A stretch of 15,616 nt of DNA, from the NCBI GenBank assembly GCA_041725875.1, contig JBGRQB010000096.1, forward strand, positions 1 to 15,616. The letters are read 5' to 3'. The DNA comes from JBGRQB01 sp041725875 (GTDB taxonomy: Bacteria; Bacteroidota; Ignavibacteria; Ignavibacteriales; Melioribacteraceae). The translations under genes and the position numbers were made by a program. This document shows, one piece after another, positions 1-8,134 of this stretch; position 1 is the stretch's first letter, and each line of letters starts with the position of its first letter. The notes beneath the pieces were generated by a model, which ran no database searches, was not told the origin of the DNA, and saw only the letters and a program-made list of their open reading frames with translations.

Positions 1-101
1 ACAAAACTACCTGGAAGCGTGAACAGGTTGACTCCGAAGTAATGAACAAATATGATTTTCACAGCGTTAAAAGTATTAAGGAAGTCCTTAACTATTTTTA
101 A
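1..101 (+). CDS. C-terminal fragment of an unknown protein (5' end outside window)
   Basis: An open frame with codons starting at base 3 runs to a TAA at 99-101 and encodes about 32 residues ending in SIKEVLNYF. Its codon use and charged, helical look fit the surrounding A+T-rich genes, and the other two forward frames stop earlier (base 42 and base 22). It overlaps the last 14 bases of the histidine kinase on the opposite strand. The fragment is too short to assign to a family, so no function is proposed. It is judged a real gene end from the continuous frame and the sensible tail-to-tail arrangement; it could also be a chance open frame. Confidence 0.5.
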   Translation, partial: KTTWKREQVDSEVMNKYDFHSVKSIKEVLNYF

Positions 102-2010
102 TTGGAAGAATAATTTTCACATCTGTTCCTTCGCCATATTCACTTTCTATTTTCAGCAGACCTGAATGTGCATCAACAAATTCTTTACAGATAATTAATC
201 CTAATCCGGTACCTGTTTCACCATGCGTACCGGTTATGGAATTATCTTTATCCAATTTGAAAATATGTGATAACTCATCACTGGACATTCCGGTTCCCGT
301 ATCTTTAATAGAAATCTCTATCTCTTTTTCCAGCACCTCTGCACTAACTTTTACTTCGCCTTCTTCAGAAGTAAATTTCAGGGCATTGTTAATCAGATTA
401 TTCAAAATTGTGTGAAGCATTTTTTCATCTGCAATTATTTCAATATCGGCTTCAACATTTGAATGCAGATGAATATCTTTAAGCACAGCCGTATTTTTAT
501 GCAGATCAATATTTGCTTCCACTAACTCTTTTAAATTTACTTTCTCTTCAGAAAAAACAATTTTCCCCTGTTGTGAATTTGCCCAGATCAAAAGATTTTC
601 CAGTAAATCGTAACCTGATTTTGAAGAGTTTCTTATTGCATTTAGAATCTGTTTATTTTCTTCAATCGATAATCCTTCAAGCTCGCTTATCAGATATTCT
701 GTGTTTCCTATCAGACTTCCAAAAGGGTTTCTCAGATCGTGACCAATAATTGAAAAGAATTTATCTTTAGTGGCATTTAATTCTGCCAGTTCCATTTTTT
801 GTTTTAATATTTCCGTGTTCTTCTTTTTTAAGATTCCGGCAACTCTCTGTTTTGCTCTAAATCTTGTGAAGATAATTCCGCCAAGTATAATAAGCAGAAT
901 CGTTATCACCAGCAAAAAATTTACAATTGTTTGATTCTGAGATAACTGCAAATTCTGAATCTCATTATTTTTTCGCAGCAGCTGGTTTTCGCTGTCCATC
1001 TCTTTTGTCTGATACTGCACTGCCAGACGCGCAACATGATTTTGTGTTTCAATTGTATATACGCTGTCTTTGTAATCTATATATTTTTTATAAAAATCGA
1101 TTGCTTTCTTATTTTTATCCATACGTTCAAATATCTGCGATAAGTATTGATAATTTTCCATAATCATTCTTTTGTCATCAATAACTTTTGCAAGGTTTAT
1201 TCCGCTTTGGAAATTTCTACGGGCATTGGCAAAGCTCTCTTTTGCCAGATAAACAATTCCTCTTCCTTTATAAATTTCAGACATTAATCTTTCAGAGTTG
1301 GGTGTTACAAATGCAATCTCTTTTGCTTCGTCAAAAGTCTTTAATGCAAGATTATATCTTTTACTCTGCATATATACTTCTGCAATTTCAATTAGCGTAT
1401 TTGCCACTCCCCAGCTGTCATTAAGTTTTCTTCTTCGTTCAACCGAAAGCATTAAATATTTAATTGATTCTTTCCACTGACCAAGATTAGCGTAAATTCT
1501 GCCCAGGTTAATCTGACTATATGCAATAATTCTCTGATCATTAATTTCTTCACCAAGTTTCATTGCATTCAAAATACTTCTGAGCGCAAGTGAATCTTTT
1601 TGTTGTAACAAAAACAAATTACCAATGTTGTTGTAAGAATATGCTTTTTGTTCCAGATCATTCAGAGAATCAGCCAGATAAAAACATTTCGTATAATAAT
1701 TCATTGCCGATGTATAATCTGAAATATTTCTGTAGCTTACCCCGATAAAGCTGTGACTCATCAAATACCCTTTTGTGTAATTTATCTGATGAGCATATTC
1801 AAAAGCTCGTTTACCAATAAAAATTGCCCGTGCCGGATCGCTTCCTCTTAACTCAAAACATAAATTATTCAGCGAATCCACCAGAGATGTATCGGGAGTA
1901 ATTTCATTTTGAAACCATTGAGCAGTATCAACTTTTCCTTTTTCATTACTATCTGCCAAAATCAATGTAACGAAACAGATCAAAAAAAGAAGGAAGGTTT
2001 TCCTTTTCAT
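88..2010 (-). CDS. TPR-repeat membrane sensor histidine kinase
   Basis: This 640-residue protein starts with a signal peptide or membrane anchor (residues 1-19) and continues with tetratricopeptide-like helical repeats over about 45-330, which would lie outside the cytoplasm and bind a protein or peptide partner. One membrane segment (about 361-382, rich in I and L) and a short coiled coil (385-415) lead to the kinase core. The core has a HisKA H-box, FFSIIGHDLRNPFG, with phospho-acceptor His424, an N-box NNLINNALKFT (537-547), a G1 box DTGTGM (570-575) and a G2 box GTGLGL (600-605), so all catalytic motifs are intact. There is no receiver domain and no regulator gene beside it, so its partner is encoded elsewhere. 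TPR kinases of this layout are common in Bacteroidetes and relatives. The gene lies downstream of the receptor gene but is separated from it by a strong terminator, so it is probably its own transcription unit. The signal is unknown. Confidence 0.93.
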   Translation of the reverse strand: MKRKTFLLFLICFVTLILADSNEKGKVDTAQWFQNEITPDTSLVDSLNNLCFELRGSDPARAIFIGKRAFEYAHQINYTKGYLMSHSFIGVSYRNISDYTSAMNYYTKCFYLADSLNDLEQKAYSYNNIGNLFLLQQKDSLALRSILNAMKLGEEINDQRIIAYSQINLGRIYANLGQWKESIKYLMLSVERRRKLNDSWGVANTLIEIAEVYMQSKRYNLALKTFDEAKEIAFVTPNSERLMSEIYKGRGIVYLAKESFANARRNFQSGINLAKVIDDKRMIMENYQYLSQIFERMDKNKKAIDFYKKYIDYKDSVYTIETQNHVARLAVQYQTKEMDSENQLLRKNNEIQNLQLSQNQTIVNFLLVITILLIILGGIIFTRFRAKQRVAGILKKKNTEILKQKMELAELNATKDKFFSIIGHDLRNPFGSLIGNTEYLISELEGLSIEENKQILNAIRNSSKSGYDLLENLLIWANSQQGKIVFSEEKVNLKELVEANIDLHKNTAVLKDIHLHSNVEADIEIIADEKMLHTILNNLINNALKFTSEEGEVKVSAEVLEKEIEISIKDTGTGMSSDELSHIFKLDKDNSITGTHGETGTGLGLIICKEFVDAHSGLLKIESEYGEGTDVKIILPIKNS

Positions 2011-2073
2011 ATAGCAATTTCCATTTTATGATTACAATCGCAACAAAGCGCTAATTTGTACATAGATAATATA

Positions 2074-2104
2074 AAAAAAGTCCAAAGAGTATTTGGACTT
2101 TTTT
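2074..2104 (-). terminator. Intrinsic terminator after the TonB-dependent receptor gene
   Basis: A perfect inverted repeat with 13-base arms (2074-2086 and 2092-2104) around the loop GAGTA. The core GTCCAAA/TTTGGAC is flanked by runs of A and T, so on either strand the hairpin is followed by a U tract. It lies 26 bases beyond the receptor stop and about 64 bases before the TPR kinase start, so it ends the receptor transcript and isolates the kinase gene. Confidence 0.9.
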
Positions 2105-2129
2105 GAATCTAAAATATTTTAGTTATAAA

Positions 2130-4553
2130 CTAATCTACGCCTTCCATTTCCATATCTTCTCTTTCAGATTTAGATCTGTCTCTGAAATTATTAAATCTGT
2201 AGCTGAACGTAAGTGTAACCATTGGAGATTTTCTCGAGAATTCTGCAAATGATTGAAATCCCGGTCCGTAAGATTCAAACTCATGTTTAAATCCGCCAAA
2301 CAGATCTCTTAACTGTAATGTGGCAAATAGTTTCTTCTTGATGAATTCATGTCTGAGTGCAGCATTAACAACAAAAATCCCTTTTCTTTCACCTTGTGCA
2401 TTTTTACTCGGACTGTCAATCCACATATTCATCTGAAGTTTTGTGGTTTCACACAACATAAAATCACTGTTAATTCTGGCGTTCCAGTTTGTGCTTTCAT
2501 TATCAAAAGATCTGCCGTCGAGTTCACCTTCCTGTTCATATTTAAATACATTACCCATTGTGGTTAATGACCAGAATGAAAGGGGCTCGAACTTGAACAT
2601 CAGTTCAAGTCCGAGTGAGTAACTTTTTCCAACGTTTTCATAAGTATTTAAGAATACATTTTCAGCATACACCGATCGGATTCTTTCAATTTTATTTTCA
2701 AGAACTCTATAGTATGCTTCCGCAGAAAAAGAGAACCATTTTGTAAATTTATTAACACCGGCTTCCATTGAATTAATATACTGAGGATCTAATCCGGGAT
2801 TACCGCGCCTTACGTTATATGCATCAAAATAAGTTTCAAACGGCTCAAGATACCAGCCTCTCGGACGAACAATTCTTCTGGTATAGCTTGCCATAAACTG
2901 TGTCTGTTTTTCAATTTCATAAGAGAAATGAATTGTCGGAAAATAATCCCATCTGTCAAATGTAAACTCTTCCTGACCCTCAACAGCAATTTTTCTGTCG
3001 GTTAGTTCTGCTCTCATACCTAACTGGTAACCAAAGCTTCCAATTTGATTTTTATACAACCCGTAAATTGAATGGATATTTCTTTCATACATACTTTCGT
3101 TGCTGTACAGATCAGATGTAACATAATCGTTTACAGTCGGGTCGTACTGATATGATTTATTAAACTCATCACTTTTTCTTTTTTGCGTATGTGCTCCGGC
3201 TTCCAGTTTTCCGTTTTCACCGATTGGCAAAATATAATCAAGTTTTGCACGGTAGTTATCTGCCGGACCGCCTTCTTCACTGTAATATCCTTCAATAATT
3301 GAATTGTCCAGATTAATCAATTCTGTTTTATCCAACTCATCAAAATCACGGTTACTTTTCTGAAACTGTAAATCGAGTTTATGTTCAGGGTTATTAAACT
3401 TCCATTGATAATCGAAATTTAATCTGTAAAAATCTCCGCCCCTGCTTCTTTCACCTTTACTTATATATGAATTTTCAGATGATTTGATTTCAGTGATTGT
3501 TGTTGTTTCATCACCTTCCATATCACGGTCACCATATCTTGCACCAATACTGAAATTATGGTTATCACTGATATTGTAGTTAAACCCAAATTGTAAACCA
3601 TAAGATTTTCTGCTTCTGCTGCTGGTTCCGTTTTTAATTAACTCAGTTGTGTTTCCTTCATACTGAGTTATATCTTTGGAATATCTGTCACCGGGTGAAT
3701 ACCTTTTGTTATAGTCGGCGCCAAAATCTATTGAGTAATTAGAATTTCTGTAATTAACTTTTACATCACCGCCATATTTATCATCCAGACCAACAGTTGC
3801 ATTAACGGCTCCTGACAAGCCTGCAAGTTTATTTTTTTTCATTACAATATTAATTATTCCACTGGTTCCTTCAGGGTCATATTTGGCAGAAGGGTTGGTA
3901 ATTATTTCAATATTTTCAATGGTACTTGCCGGCAGTTGCTCAAGTGCTTCACTTGGTTCAAGAATTGTTGGTTTGCCGTCAATCAGGACTGTAAAATTTG
4001 TGCTTCCTCTCAAACTGACATTCCCCTCAATGTCAACCGTGACTGACGGTGTGTTTCTTAATACATCTGTTGCAGTACCGGAAATTGTTGTGCTTTCCTG
4101 ATCTACATTAATTACTTTTTTGTCGATCTTATATTGTATTGCCTGCTTTTCAGCCGTAACATTCACAGCCTCTGTAGCAAATGCTGCTCTTTTAATATAA
4201 ACTTCACCTACGTCCAGATTTTTATTTTTCGGAGTAAGTTTTACAGAATCAACAATCACTTTTTCATAACCAATATATTTTAGTTCAATTCTAAACATAC
4301 CGGGCATTAACTTTTCGAGTTTAAATTTTCCGTCTTTATTGGTTATTGTTCCCGTAACCATTTTGTTGGTACGTTTTGAAAAGATTACCACATTGGTATA
4401 CTCAAGAGGTTTTTTGTCGTGATTGTCAATCACCGTACCGGAGATTGTCCCCTGAAAATTTCCCCTCATCATTCCTTTCCCTTTTCGCTGCGCCAATGAA
4501 ATCTGCGATAAAAGAAAAAATATCAGAAGAGAACAAGTAATTAGTTTTCTCAT
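2130..4553 (-). CDS. TonB-dependent receptor-like outer-membrane protein (OMP_b-brl_3 type)
   Basis: This 807-residue protein has a signal peptide (1-21, ending SLA-Q) and a carboxypeptidase-regulatory-like beta-sandwich (about 36-120, with GTVIDNHDKKPLEYTNVV and the NKDGKFKL turn). A plug domain follows (about 140-240), containing VLRNTPSVTVD, NVSLRGSTNFTVLIDGKP and NPSAKYDPEGTSGIINIVMKK. The rest is a long beta-barrel with alternating aromatic strands, closing in VTLTFSYRF, then an acidic tail of about 20 residues. Architecture and length match outer-membrane receptors of the OMP_b-brl_3 group in Bacteroidetes and relatives. Such proteins import or sense metals, peptides or glycans, but nothing here identifies the ligand. 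There is no SusD-like lipoprotein beside it. The start is supported by AGGG six bases upstream. It follows a two-component gene pair on the same strand after 68 bases, which suggests that the pair controls it. Confidence 0.93.
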   Translation of the reverse strand: MRKLITCSLLIFFLLSQISLAQRKGKGMMRGNFQGTISGTVIDNHDKKPLEYTNVVIFSKRTNKMVTGTITNKDGKFKLEKLMPGMFRIELKYIGYEKVIVDSVKLTPKNKNLDVGEVYIKRAAFATEAVNVTAEKQAIQYKIDKKVINVDQESTTISGTATDVLRNTPSVTVDIEGNVSLRGSTNFTVLIDGKPTILEPSEALEQLPASTIENIEIITNPSAKYDPEGTSGIINIVMKKNKLAGLSGAVNATVGLDDKYGGDVKVNYRNSNYSIDFGADYNKRYSPGDRYSKDITQYEGNTTELIKNGTSSRSRKSYGLQFGFNYNISDNHNFSIGARYGDRDMEGDETTTITEIKSSENSYISKGERSRGGDFYRLNFDYQWKFNNPEHKLDLQFQKSNRDFDELDKTELINLDNSIIEGYYSEEGGPADNYRAKLDYILPIGENGKLEAGAHTQKRKSDEFNKSYQYDPTVNDYVTSDLYSNESMYERNIHSIYGLYKNQIGSFGYQLGMRAELTDRKIAVEGQEEFTFDRWDYFPTIHFSYEIEKQTQFMASYTRRIVRPRGWYLEPFETYFDAYNVRRGNPGLDPQYINSMEAGVNKFTKWFSFSAEAYYRVLENKIERIRSVYAENVFLNTYENVGKSYSLGLELMFKFEPLSFWSLTTMGNVFKYEQEGELDGRSFDNESTNWNARINSDFMLCETTKLQMNMWIDSPSKNAQGERKGIFVVNAALRHEFIKKKLFATLQLRDLFGGFKHEFESYGPGFQSFAEFSRKSPMVTLTFSYRFNNFRDRSKSEREDMEMEGVD

Positions 4554-4579
4554 ATCTATCCCTAGTTTGTGAATAATGA

Positions 4580-4587
4580 CAAAACTA
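4580..4587 (-). promoter_or_regulatory. Possible Bacteroidetes-type -7 box for the receptor gene
   Basis: Read on the minus strand, TAGTTTTG fits the TAnnTTTG consensus. It would start transcription about 20 bases before the receptor ATG, with AGGG at 4560-4563 as ribosome site. A matching upstream TTTG box at the usual distance is not seen, so it may need an activator such as the adjacent response regulator. This last point is inference. Confidence 0.35.
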
Positions 4588-4621
4588 AAAAAGAAATCTG
4601 GAGAGAATTTGTAGAAATCTG

Positions 4622-5902
4622 CTAATTACCTCTGCAATCGTTTTTTAATTCAAAAATATGCTGGCTTTCTTCATATTTATATTTAATACTTATATTGTTG
4701 AGGTCGCATATTTTTTTCACAATAGATAATCCGAGTCCTATTGAGCTACTTCCGTTGTCGGCGGTTACAAATCGTTCAAATAATTTTGCAGAATCAATTT
4801 CTAATTCCTTACCAAAATTTGAAACGCTGATTATATTTTCGTCAGAGTTAATTCTTATCGGACCTTCATTTGTTGTATAGCGTAAAGCATTTCTAAGCAG
4901 GTTATCCAGTAATATTTTGAAGAGTTCGGGATCTATCACAAAATAATGTTCATCTTTTATGTTAACTTCAAAATCAATTTTTTTCAGTCCGGCAAGCTCC
5001 TGATATTTAACGGCCAGTTCTCTGATAATATTTGCGGTATTAAGTTTTTCAGAATTTCTGAATTCATTATTTTCAATTTTTGTAAGTAAATTCAAAGTTG
5101 AACCCAAAGATGAAAGATGATTTATTTCATCGTAAAGCGCTTTAACCACAACTGATTTTTCTTTCATTAATTCTTCATCTGACATAAGTTCAAGAACTTT
5201 ATTTCGCATTACAGTTAAAGGAGTCTGAACCTCGTGTGCCATATTTTCCGTGTACTCTTTCAGTTTTCTGTAATCATCTTCAATTCTGTCAACCATTCCC
5301 ATAAATAATGACTGCATTTTTATAAATTCATCAGTTGTTGTTCTTACTTTGTGCAGCTGATTTTTTCTTCCTACTTTATATGTCTTTACCTGTTCCAGAA
5401 TTTTATAAAACGGTTTCAGGAAAAACCCGGATAACGCAAAATTAATTATTACCACAATTCCGGCAAGAATTACAAAAACCGGTATTATAACTTTTGCCAC
5501 GGCATCTTTTAAAATTAAAAACTCATCCAGTCGGGTATACATTTTTAATTTAAACGCTTTCCCTTTTTCAATGATTACAACTTCTTTGATTCTTAAATAA
5601 CTATCCTTTTCGTGAAATGAATCATACACTAATGTATCTTTATAAACAGGTTCAGTAAGCTTTTCAGGAATTTTATCCAGCCTTTTAACTTCCAGAAACT
5701 TCCTGTTTACTTTTAATTTTTTACCGCGCCGCAAAGAAGAATATGCTCTGTGTTCGATAAAACGAAAACGATCTTCAACCTCATCGTTCAGGTAATTATC
5801 AATTTCCTTATACATAAAAAGTGCGGTTGCCGAAAATGCAATAAATGTGAGAAGTATATATACAATTGATGTTTTGGATAACAGTTTGAAATTTTTATTC
5901 AT
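4622..5902 (-). CDS. Two-component sensor histidine kinase
   Basis: This 426-residue inner-membrane kinase has two membrane segments (about 12-31 and 137-162) flanking a sensor region of about 105 residues with many Lys and Glu residues. A linker without a clear HAMP signature follows. The HisKA motif ENMAHEVQTPLTVM contains phospho-acceptor His223; the ATP-binding part has DNLLRNALRYT (333-343) as N-box and SIGLGLSIV as G2 box. The G1 position reads SVSNFGKEL, with Asn where many kinases have DxGxG. The other motifs are intact, and my recollection is that such a change is common in related FCB kinases, so activity is likely. The gene begins three bases after the stop of the response regulator and lacks its own Shine-Dalgarno, which implies translational coupling. 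The signal is unknown; the receptor gene downstream suggests an envelope nutrient or stress. Confidence 0.93.
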   Translation of the reverse strand: MNKNFKLLSKTSIVYILLTFIAFSATALFMYKEIDNYLNDEVEDRFRFIEHRAYSSLRRGKKLKVNRKFLEVKRLDKIPEKLTEPVYKDTLVYDSFHEKDSYLRIKEVVIIEKGKAFKLKMYTRLDEFLILKDAVAKVIIPVFVILAGIVVIINFALSGFFLKPFYKILEQVKTYKVGRKNQLHKVRTTTDEFIKMQSLFMGMVDRIEDDYRKLKEYTENMAHEVQTPLTVMRNKVLELMSDEELMKEKSVVVKALYDEINHLSSLGSTLNLLTKIENNEFRNSEKLNTANIIRELAVKYQELAGLKKIDFEVNIKDEHYFVIDPELFKILLDNLLRNALRYTTNEGPIRINSDENIISVSNFGKELEIDSAKLFERFVTADNGSSSIGLGLSIVKKICDLNNISIKYKYEESQHIFELKNDCRGN

Positions 5903-5905
5903 TAT

Positions 5906-6583
5906 CTATTCACTAATAAATTTATAACCAACTCCATATTTTGATTTTATGTAATCTTTGCATCCGGCGTTTATCATTTTTTTACGCAGGTTTTTGATAT
6001 GACTATATATAAAATCAAAATTGTCTGCCGAATCAATACTGTCTCCCCATAAATGCTCGGCAATATTTTCTTTTGTGAGAAGTCTGTTTTTGTTATAGAG
6101 GAAAAAGAGAAGAAGTTCATACTCTTTTTTTGTGAGATTTAATTCAATATCATTTACAAATGATTCAGCTGATTTCAGATCGATTTTAATTTCGTTAAAT
6201 TCTAAAAAATCAGATCCCTGAAAATTTTTTCTTCTGATAATAGATTTTACACGGGCAATAAGTTCGGCCGGATGAAATGGTTTTGTAAGATAATCATCTG
6301 CGCCCAAATCAAGACCGTTTACTTTATCATCAATTGAGTTTTTTGCAGATAATATCAAAATGCCGCAATTTTCTTTGCTCTCTCCTGTATAAGGAATTAA
6401 ATCCAATCCGTTGCCATCGGGCAGACCAATATCCAGAATGAGCAGATCGTAGTTATACAGACTCAATTTTTCCGAAGCAGCGGAAAATGTTAAAGCTGTC
6501 TCCACAAGAAAGGATTCTTCCCCGAGAACCTTGCAGATATCTGCCGAAAGCGCTTTATTATCTTCAATAACCAAAATTTTCAT
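5906..6583 (-). CDS. OmpR/PhoB-family response regulator
   Basis: This 225-residue regulator has an N-terminal receiver domain (1-118) with the acidic pair Glu7-Asp8, phospho-acceptor Asp51 in LLILDIGLPDGNG, Ser79 at the conserved Thr/Ser position and Lys101 in LTKPFHP. A winged-helix DNA-binding domain (about 128-225) ends in the typical SKYGVGYKF hairpin. All phosphotransfer residues are present. It is the first gene of a minus-strand unit with the histidine kinase (three bases apart) and then the outer-membrane receptor. The natural inference is that the phosphorylated regulator binds near the receptor start and possibly its own promoter, but no convincing tandem operator was recognised. 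There is no clear Shine-Dalgarno upstream. Confidence 0.95.
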   Translation of the reverse strand: MKILVIEDNKALSADICKVLGEESFLVETALTFSAASEKLSLYNYDLLILDIGLPDGNGLDLIPYTGESKENCGILILSAKNSIDDKVNGLDLGADDYLTKPFHPAELIARVKSIIRRKNFQGSDFLEFNEIKIDLKSAESFVNDIELNLTKKEYELLLFFLYNKNRLLTKENIAEHLWGDSIDSADNFDFIYSHIKNLRKKMINAGCKDYIKSKYGVGYKFISE

Positions 6584-6687
6584 AAATAAAGATACAATTT
6601 AAATCTGTAGAAAAATTGAATTATTCCGATAATGTTGAAACAATAAAAATGATAAAGTGTATAAATCCTGCTCTTTTACAAAGAGTT

Positions 6688-6717
6688 TTTGAATTACATC
6701 CATTATTATTATATTTG
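6688..6717 (+). promoter_or_regulatory. Bacteroidetes-type promoter for the 6790 outer-membrane gene
   Basis: TTTG at 6688-6691 and TATATTTG at 6710-6717 are separated by 18 bases, close to the TTTG-N19-TAnnTTTG consensus of the Bacteroidetes primary sigma factor. Transcription would start near 6724, giving a leader of about 65 bases. The rest of the 206-bp gap (6584-6789) holds a small hairpin just upstream (6671-6685) and no recognisable gene. Confidence 0.6.
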
Positions 6718-6789
6718 GCAGTTAATAAAAAAAAGGACGAGTATATAGAAAATTTTTACCATTTATTCATTTAACATTGAAAAAATTTA

Positions 6790-7641
6790 ATGACTCGTTA
6801 TATAATATTTTTAGCAGTTTTAGTTTCTGTTTCATACTCTCAAGTACGCTATAAAACCAACACTTACAGCTGGGTAACCGGAATTGATGATGAATACAAT
6901 AACCGGACTACAAGTCTGAGCTTTGGATTTACCAGCAATATCGGAGAGATTGTATACAAACACACACCTGATTTTAGCCAGAGCGTTTTCATCCCCGAAT
7001 TACAAATTTCCTATAATGATTTTTATACATTTGAAGAAAACAATCCGCATAATTTTCTGAGTTACAACGGACTAAAGTTTTTTATTGGTGACATTAACAC
7101 GCATCATAAAGAAGGAAAACTTAACCCGGAAGGCTTCAGATATGGTTTGGGTTTAACAAAAGGATTTGGATATAATTTCGATTTCCTGAAAATTATTCCT
7201 TTTAACCGAAGTGCTACTATCTGGCAGCAATACGAAATCGACGTCCCGGGAATTGATCTCAGTAATACAAATATAGAATCAAGAACCTACTCCGGTAAGA
7301 ACAGAGAAGCCGGTGTAATGTTTATTTTTGATTATGGCGTTGAACTCGATGTATCTTACTCTCACACATCATTCAGTTCCGAAAGCAATTTTGGAAAGAG
7401 TCTGGTGAGCGGTATACTTGAACTTGGATCAACCAGATTACTCTCATACGGATTGCAGGAACTTTTTTCCGATTCCAAACTGTTTCCTGTAATTGACTTT
7501 CTTGCAGAATTTGGATTGAGAACACTTTTTATTTCACTGAGAAGAGATAAATACTTCTACCCGTTTGCAGGAAAAGAAGATTTTACAATCAGCACATTTA
7601 ATTTTGGAATTAAAAAAAGCTTCAATATTAATCTGTTTTAG
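6790..7641 (+). CDS. Putative outer-membrane beta-barrel protein, unknown function
   Basis: This 283-residue protein starts with a signal peptide (about 1-17, MTRYIIFLAVLVSVSYS-Q). The mature part is rich in Tyr, Phe, Ser and Asn with repeated alternating hydrophobic/polar stretches such as TTSLSFGFTSNIG, GVELDVSYSHTSF and DFTISTFNFGIKKSF. It ends in Phe within an aromatic last strand (INLF), as expected of a signal for outer-membrane insertion. I do not recognise a family. It is divergently transcribed from the two-component operon across 206 bases, so the response regulator could control it too, though no shared operator is evident. Its last 14 bases overlap the end of the DUF2237 gene on the other strand. 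Confidence 0.8.
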   Translation: MTRYIIFLAVLVSVSYSQVRYKTNTYSWVTGIDDEYNNRTTSLSFGFTSNIGEIVYKHTPDFSQSVFIPELQISYNDFYTFEENNPHNFLSYNGLKFFIGDINTHHKEGKLNPEGFRYGLGLTKGFGYNFDFLKIIPFNRSATIWQQYEIDVPGIDLSNTNIESRTYSGKNREAGVMFIFDYGVELDVSYSHTSFSSESNFGKSLVSGILELGSTRLLSYGLQELFSDSKLFPVIDFLAEFGLRTLFISLRRDKYFYPFAGKEDFTISTFNFGIKKSFNINLF

Positions 7642-8047
7642 TTTTTTCAAACTTGCTCAGATTAACTTCTCCGCCTGAAACAACTTCAACGGAATTATCA
7701 ATAAGGTCCTCGAGATTTAATATTTCAAGGGCTTTTTCATTTGTTCCTTCAAGATAAACAAGCGGGGCTTTTCCTGCTTCAAATGCTTCCTGCCAGCGTG
7801 ATGCACATAAGCACCAGCGATCACCGGCTTTTAAGCCGGGAAAACCATACTGCGGCATTGGCGTACTTAAATCGTTACCAACCATTTTACTGTATACTAA
7901 AAAATCCTCGGTTAACTGAACACAAACCGTGTGCGATCCCATGTCATCCGGACCGGTTTCACAACACCCCGTTCTGTAAAATCCTGTTCTCGGTTCTGTT
8001 GAACAAGGTTTCAGTTTCTTTCCAAGTACGTTTAATTGAGCTTCCAT
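7628..8047 (-). CDS. DUF2237 family cysteine-rich protein
   Basis: This 139-residue protein carries the hallmarks of the DUF2237 family: NVLGKKLKPC, TGFYRTGCCETGPDDMGSHTVC, GNDLSTPMPQYGFPGLK and GDRWCLCASRWQEAFEAG. Six cysteines (15, 28, 29, 42, 79, 81) and several Asp, His and Trp residues are in the conserved positions as I remember them, suggesting a metal or redox centre. The biochemical role is, to my knowledge, unestablished. About 20 residues after the family core (120-139) look like a local extension overlapping the convergent gene. It lies downstream of the TusE/DsrE2 pair on the same strand but 87 bases away and behind its own probable promoter, so co-regulation is possible but not shown. 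Confidence 0.9.
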   Translation of the reverse strand: MEAQLNVLGKKLKPCSTEPRTGFYRTGCCETGPDDMGSHTVCVQLTEDFLVYSKMVGNDLSTPMPQYGFPGLKAGDRWCLCASRWQEAFEAGKAPLVYLEGTNEKALEILNLEDLIDNSVEVVSGGEVNLSKFEKTKTD

Positions 8048-8072
8048 AGCTTATACCTTTCGATTGCTTAAT

Positions 8073-8104
8073 CAAAATTAGATATTTTATCCGATTTAAG
8101 CAAA
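8073..8104 (-). promoter_or_regulatory. Bacteroidetes-type promoter for the DUF2237 gene
   Basis: On the minus strand, TTTG (8104-8101) and TAATTTTG (8080-8073) are 20 bases apart, a good match to TTTG-N19-TAnnTTTG. Transcription would start near 8066, about 20 bases before the ATG. The boxes also lie within or beside an imperfect inverted repeat (8064-8073 with 8093-8103, one-base bulge) that could form a hairpin at the end of the DsrE2 transcript. Confidence 0.55.
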
Positions 8105-8134
8105 TAAGTCTGACTCTTAATAGGAAAGATAAAA

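Noticed and set aside
5900..5908. Possible frameshift between response regulator and kinase, suggested by the three-base gap
   Set aside because: Both proteins have complete, normal-length domains with proper start and stop, so this is an ordinary tight operon junction.
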